A stretch of DNA of 22,811 nucleotides from a bacterium (GTDB lineage: Bacteria > Actinomycetota > Thermoleophilia > Solirubrobacterales > 70-9): positions 1 through 22,811 of the forward strand of contig PKER01000361.1 of assembly GCA_002919115.1 (NCBI GenBank), written 5' to 3'. A program made the translations under genes and the position numbers. Every line of letters starts with the position of its first letter. Within the stretch, counting starts at the first letter, position 1. This document shows positions 19,177 through 22,811 of this stretch, one piece after another. The notes beneath the pieces are model-generated. The model ran no database searches, had not been told where the DNA came from, and saw only the letters and a list, made by a program, of their open reading frames with translations.

Positions 19177-19887
19177 GTGATCACGAGCAAGGACAACGAG
19201 AAGCTCAAGCTGGTACGGGCCCTGCAGCAGCGCAAGCACCGCGAGCGCGAGCGCCTGTTCGTGACCGAGGGCGAGGACCTGCTGGAGGCGGGCCTCGCTG
19301 CGGGCGCGAAGCCGCGGTTCGTCCTCGTCGCCGCGGGCTCCGGCCTCGACGGCGAGGAGGTCGAGCCCGGGCTGCTCGCCCGGGCCTCGACGCTGGGCTC
19401 GGGCACGCGCGTGATCGCCGTCTGGCCGATCCCAGAGCCGCAGCCGCCCGCCGGGCCGGTGTGCGTCTACTTGCACGGCGTGGGCGACCCCGGCAACGTC
19501 GGCACGATCGCGCGCTCGGCCCACGCGCTCGCCGGCGCGACGCTCGCCCTGGGGCCGGGCTGCGCGGACCCCTACGGCCCCAAGGCGGTGCGGGCCAGCA
19601 TGGGCTCGGTGTTCTCGGTGCGCCCGGTGCGCGCCGGGATCGAGGAGACGCCCGCGCCGCGCGTCGCGCTCGTCGCGCGCGGGGGAGAGCCGCCGGCGCC
19701 CCTCGAGCCGCCCGTGGCGCTGTGCCTGGGGGCGGAACGCGAGGGGCTCCCGGAGGAGGTCGCGCGGGCCTGCGACGTGCGCTGGACGATCCCGCTGCGC
19801 GCAGGAGTGGATTCGCTCAACGTCGGCGCGGCGGCGGCGATCGCGCTGGAGCGGATAAATTCGGCGACCGCCGAAAGAGGGGACTGA
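19177..19887 (+). CDS. SpoU/TrmH-family RNA 2'-O-ribose methyltransferase
   Basis: This 236-residue SPOUT enzyme should use S-adenosylmethionine to methylate a 2'-OH in rRNA or tRNA. Residues 1-75 are the substrate-binding N-domain (S-K-D-N-E-K-L-K-L-V-R-A-L, then R-E-R-E-R-L-F-V-T-E-G). The knotted domain has motif 1 D-P-G-N-V-G-T-I-A-R-S (105-115, Arg113), motif 2 L-G-A-E-R-E-G-L (184-191) and motif 3 I-P-L-R-A-G-V-D-S-L-N-V (205-216). Genes of this type upstream of pheST are often annotated rlmB-like or TsnR-like; the exact target cannot be read from sequence. The GTG at 19177 lacks a ribosome binding site. The TGA overlaps the pheS ATG by one base, so they form one operon. Confidence 0.9.
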   Translation: MITSKDNEKLKLVRALQQRKHRERERLFVTEGEDLLEAGLAAGAKPRFVLVAAGSGLDGEEVEPGLLARASTLGSGTRVIAVWPIPEPQPPAGPVCVYLHGVGDPGNVGTIARSAHALAGATLALGPGCADPYGPKAVRASMGSVFSVRPVRAGIEETPAPRVALVARGGEPPAPLEPPVALCLGAEREGLPEEVARACDVRWTIPLRAGVDSLNVGAAAAIALERINSATAERGD

Positions 19888-20999
19888 TGAGCACGCTGGC
19901 ACGGATCAAGGAGCTGGAGGCCGAGGCGACGGCGGCGATCTCAGCCGCCGCCGACACCGCCGCGCTCGAAGAGCTGCGGGTCAAGTACCTCGGCCGCAAG
20001 TCGGAGCTCACGGGGATCCTGCGCGGGATCGGCTCGCTGCCGCCCGAGGAGCGGGGGCCCGTGGGCAAGGAGGCGAACCGGGTGCGCGGGGCGCTCGAGG
20101 AGGCGCTCGAGTGCAGCCACGAGGCGCTCGCCGCGGCGGAGCTCCAGCGGAGGCTGGAGGCCGACCGCGTCGACGTGACGCTACCGGGCACGCGCCCGGT
20201 GCGCACGGGGCACCTGCACCTGATCACGCAGACGCGGCGCGAGATCGAGGACATCTTCGCCGGCCTCGGCTACCGCGTCCTCGACGGGCCCGAGGTCGAG
20301 CACGACTTCTACAACTTCACCGCGCTCAACCACCCGCCCGGGCACCCGGCGCGGATGCTGCAGGACACCTTCTACATCGACCCGCAGAGCCTGCCCGACG
20401 GCGTGCGCAACGAGGAGGGCCTGCCGCCGGGGCCGCGCGACGTGCTGCTGCGCACCCACACCTCGCCGAACCAGGTGCGCGCGATGGAGGTCTCCGAGCC
20501 GCCGCTGTTCGTGATCGTGCCCGGCACCGTCTACCGGCGCGACACGATGGACGCCACGCACCTGCCGATGTTCTCGCAGGTCGAGGGGCTCGCGGTGGGC
20601 GAGGACGTGACGCTCGCCGACCTGGCCGGCACGCTGCAGGAGGTGGCTCGCGCCCTGTTCGGCCCGGAGCGCGAGACGCGGCTCAAGCCCGACTTCTTCC
20701 CGTTCACCGAGCCCAGCGTGCAGGTCGACGTCTCGTGCTTCCGCTGCAACGGCACGGGCAAGCTGCCGGACGGCTCGCGCGACGGCGTCTGCAAGGGCAC
20801 CGGCTGGATCGAGATCCTGGGCGCGGGCATGGTGGACCCGAACGTCTTCGGATTCGTGCGCGACGGCCGCTACGACCCGGAGCGCATCCAGGGCTTCGCC
20901 TTCGGCATGGGGATCGAGCGCATCGCCTTCCTCAAGCACGGCCTGCCCGACCTGCGGATCTTCTACGAGAACGACGTGCGCTTCCTGGAGCAGTTCTGA
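19887..20999 (+). CDS. pheS: Phenylalanyl-tRNA synthetase alpha subunit
   Basis: This 370-residue catalytic subunit works as alpha2-beta2 with PheT. Residues about 1-90 are the coiled-coil tRNA-binding arm. The class II core follows: L-L-R-T-H-T-S-P-N-Q, motif 2 G-T-V-Y-R-R-D-T-M-D-A-T-H with F-x-Q-V-E-G-L, and motif 3 G-F-A-F-G-M-G-I-E-R. The ATG at 19887 overlaps the previous stop (TGATG) and has AAAGAGGGGA (19874-19883) upstream; open codons back to 19461 belong to the methyltransferase region and are rejected. An insert contains Cys284, Cys287 and Cys302. Related proteins often have two C-x-x-C pairs there, so one cysteine seems lost. Confidence 0.97.
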   Translation: MSTLARIKELEAEATAAISAAADTAALEELRVKYLGRKSELTGILRGIGSLPPEERGPVGKEANRVRGALEEALECSHEALAAAELQRRLEADRVDVTLPGTRPVRTGHLHLITQTRREIEDIFAGLGYRVLDGPEVEHDFYNFTALNHPPGHPARMLQDTFYIDPQSLPDGVRNEEGLPPGPRDVLLRTHTSPNQVRAMEVSEPPLFVIVPGTVYRRDTMDATHLPMFSQVEGLAVGEDVTLADLAGTLQEVARALFGPERETRLKPDFFPFTEPSVQVDVSCFRCNGTGKLPDGSRDGVCKGTGWIEILGAGMVDPNVFGFVRDGRYDPERIQGFAFGMGIERIAFLKHGLPDLRIFYENDVRFLEQF

Positions 21000-21015
21000 T
21001 GGATGAGGTGATGCC

Positions 21016-22811
21016 GTGAAGGTCCCGTTCTCCTGGTTGCGCGAGTACTGCGATCCCGGCCTGAGCGCCGAGGAGGTCGCCGAGCTGCTCTCGATGCGCG
21101 CGCTCGAGGTCGAGCGCGTCTCCCGCTTCGGCGCGCCCTCGCCCGACGGCTTCGTGATCGGTCGCGTGCTGAGCGCCGAGCAGCACCCGAACGCCGACCG
21201 CCTGCGCGTCTGCCAGGTGGACACGGGCGACGGCGAGCGCACGATCGTCTGCGGCGCCCCGAACGTGGCGGCGGGCCAGACCGTGATGGTCGCCCTGCCG
21301 GGCGCGGTGATGCCCGGTGGCCAGAAGCTCGGCAAGGCGAAGCTGCGCGGGATCGAGTCGAACGGGATGATCCTGTCCGAGGCCGAGATGGAGATCGGCG
21401 ACGACGCCGACGGGATCGCCGTGCTCGGCACCGACGGCGCGGGCCCCGAGCCGGGCACGCCGCTCGCCGAGGTCGTCTCGATCTCCGACGAGGTGCTCGA
21501 GCTCGACCTCAACCCGAACCGCCCGGACTGCCTGGGCGTCTGGGGCGTGGCCCGCGAGGTGCACGCGATCACGGGCGCGCCGCTCGCCCCGCCGCCGTGG
21601 GAGCAGGACGCCGAGCCGACCGGCCCGACCGACGTGCACGAGCTCGCCTCGGTGACCGTCGAGGTGCCCGAGCTCTGCCCGCGCTTCACGGCGCGAGCCT
21701 TCACCGAGGTCCGCATGGGCCCCTCGCCGCTGTGGCTGAAGGCGCGGCTCATGGCCGCGGGCCAGCGGCCGATCTCGAACGTCGTCGACATCACCAACTA
21801 CGTGATGCTGCTCATCGGGCAGCCGCTGCACGCCTTCGACCTCGACCGCGTGCCCGGCGGCGCCGTCATCGTCCGCCGCGCCCGCGACGGGGAGCGGATG
21901 AAGACCCTCGACGACGTCGAGCGCACGCTGGACTCCGAGTCGGTCGTGGTCGCCGACCGCGAGCAGCCGAGCGCGATCGCGGGAATCATGGGCGGCCAGG
22001 TCTCCGAGGTCTCCGACGGCACCACGCGGGTGCTGCTCGAGGCCGCCACCTGGAACGGGGTCAATATCCTGCGCACCTCGAGCATGCTCGGGCTGCGCTC
22101 CGAGGCCTCCTCGCGCTTCGAGAAGCAGCTCCACCCGGAGCTCACCATGCGCGCGCAGCGCGTCGCCTCGCGGCTGCTGGTCGAGCTGGCCGACGCGAAG
22201 CTCGCGCCGGGCACGATCGACGTCGCCGCCGAGATCCCCGAGCCCCACAGGCTCACGCTGCGCGGCGCGCGCGTGCCGCGGATCCTGGGCGTGGAGATCC
22301 CGCGCGACGAGGCCGCCGAGAGCCTGCGCCGGCTCGGCTTCGAGGTGGAGCCGGAGGGTTCAGACGACCTGCGGGTCACGGTCACGCCCGAGCGCCACTA
22401 CGACGTGACGCGCGAGATCGACCTGATCGAGGAGGTCGGCCGCCTCTACGGCCTCGACCGGCTGCCCCGCACGCTGCCCGCGCACGGCGAGCGCGGCGGG
22501 CTGGTGCGCGAGCAGCGCCTGCGCCGGCTCGCCGAGGACGAGGCCGCCGCGCTCGGCTTCAACCAGGCGATCACCTGGGGCTTCGGCTCGCCCTCGGTGG
22601 CCGACAAGCTGCGCCTGCCCGCAGACGACGAGCGGCGCCGGGTGATCCGCATCGCCAACCCGCTCGGCGAGGAGCACTCGGTGATGCGCACGACGCTGCT
22701 GGGCGGGCTGCTCGACGCGGCGCAGCACAACACCGCGCGCGACATCGACTCGGTCGCGCTGTTCGAGACCGGACGCGTGTACCTGCCGCAGCGGGCGCCC
22801 GCCGAGGGCGG
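21016..22811 (+). CDS. pheT: Phenylalanyl-tRNA synthetase beta subunit (3' end outside window)
   Basis: The GTG at 21016, with GAGGTG (21005-21010) upstream, opens 598 codons that continue past the window edge. The first residues are M-K-V-P-F-S-W-L-R-E-Y. The EMAP-II-like tRNA-binding domain follows at about 40-150 (H-P-N-A-D-R-L-R-V-C, V-C-G-A-P-N-V, G-x-x-S-N-G-M-I-L-S), then B3/B4 (S-N-V-V-D-I-T-N-Y-V-M, G-Q-P-L-H-A-F-D, A-G-I-M-G-G), the B5 domain near L-G-V-E-I-P and the start of the synthetase-like core (E-E-V-G-R-L-Y-G). The C-terminal anticodon-binding (FDX-ACB) domain is missing only because of the cut. A six-codon ORF bridges pheS and pheT (20999-21019). Confidence 0.96.
   Translation, partial: MKVPFSWLREYCDPGLSAEEVAELLSMRALEVERVSRFGAPSPDGFVIGRVLSAEQHPNADRLRVCQVDTGDGERTIVCGAPNVAAGQTVMVALPGAVMPGGQKLGKAKLRGIESNGMILSEAEMEIGDDADGIAVLGTDGAGPEPGTPLAEVVSISDEVLELDLNPNRPDCLGVWGVAREVHAITGAPLAPPPWEQDAEPTGPTDVHELASVTVEVPELCPRFTARAFTEVRMGPSPLWLKARLMAAGQRPISNVVDITNYVMLLIGQPLHAFDLDRVPGGAVIVRRARDGERMKTLDDVERTLDSESVVVADREQPSAIAGIMGGQVSEVSDGTTRVLLEAATWNGVNILRTSSMLGLRSEASSRFEKQLHPELTMRAQRVASRLLVELADAKLAPGTIDVAAEIPEPHRLTLRGARVPRILGVEIPRDEAAESLRRLGFEVEPEGSDDLRVTVTPERHYDVTREIDLIEEVGRLYGLDRLPRTLPAHGERGGLVREQRLRRLAEDEAAALGFNQAITWGFGSPSVADKLRLPADDERRRVIRIANPLGEEHSVMRTTLLGGLLDAAQHNTARDIDSVALFETGRVYLPQRAPAEG

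Overview
The window looks like chromosome from a very GC-rich actinobacterium. Solirubrobacterales/Thermoleophilia is my best guess. This rests on the base composition, the GTG/TTG starts, the gene order thrS-infC-rpmI-rplT-rRNA methyltransferase-pheS-pheT, and the style of the exported proteins (PQQ-type dehydrogenase with a PKD domain, arylsulfotransferase-like protein, lysine/arginine-rich C-terminal modules). It is an inference; no 16S or other marker is present. No stretch longer than about 300 bases lacks a gene, and I see no transposase, insertion sequence, CRISPR array or phage gene.

Region 1 (1-9536) is mainly an exported-protein block. A divergent gene fragment lies on the minus strand at 1-61 (N-terminus resembling catalase-family peroxidases). 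The plus strand then carries an arylsulfotransferase-like secreted protein, an exported alpha/beta hydrolase with a C-terminal membrane anchor, a small cytosolic DUF7218/Rho-N-like protein, a 1325-residue secreted multidomain protein (alpha/beta hydrolase, beta-sandwich, parallel beta-helix, Ig-like domain, basic C-terminal domain), and a secreted PQQ-type sugar dehydrogenase with a PKD domain. Strong hairpins follow the DUF7218 gene and the 1325-residue gene; the second has a UUCG tetraloop and a T-run.

Region 2 (9540-14357) holds an NfeD-like membrane protein, tRNA-Val(GAC) with its terminator, and a minus-strand operon: a PadR-family regulator, a membrane protein broken by a +1 frameshift, and a possible small lipoprotein that runs antisense into the tRNA. 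The PadR promoter contains a 21-bp near-perfect palindrome between its -35 and -10 elements, so autoregulation is likely. Plus-strand genes follow: a 95-residue two-TM protein, a 19-residue hydrophobic peptide, and a 632-residue polytopic membrane protein. After these come two tandem 41-nt palindromic repeats.

Region 3 (14358-22811) is the translation cluster: thrS, infC, rpmI, rplT, a SpoU-family RNA methyltransferase, pheS and the start of pheT, which is cut by the window edge. Two unusual genes, a 148-residue protein and a lipoprotein that look like distant paralogues, sit between infC and rpmI, each with its own promoter. Related hairpin sequences follow each of them. pheS, pheT and the methyltransferase are tightly coupled; rplT ends at a classic terminator.

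Two themes run through the window. Many genes have a -10-like TANNNT hexamer 6-11 nt before the start codon and no Shine-Dalgarno sequence, which suggests leaderless mRNAs. In two cases the -10 hexamer sits in the loop of a perfect 8-bp inverted repeat that reaches the start codon.
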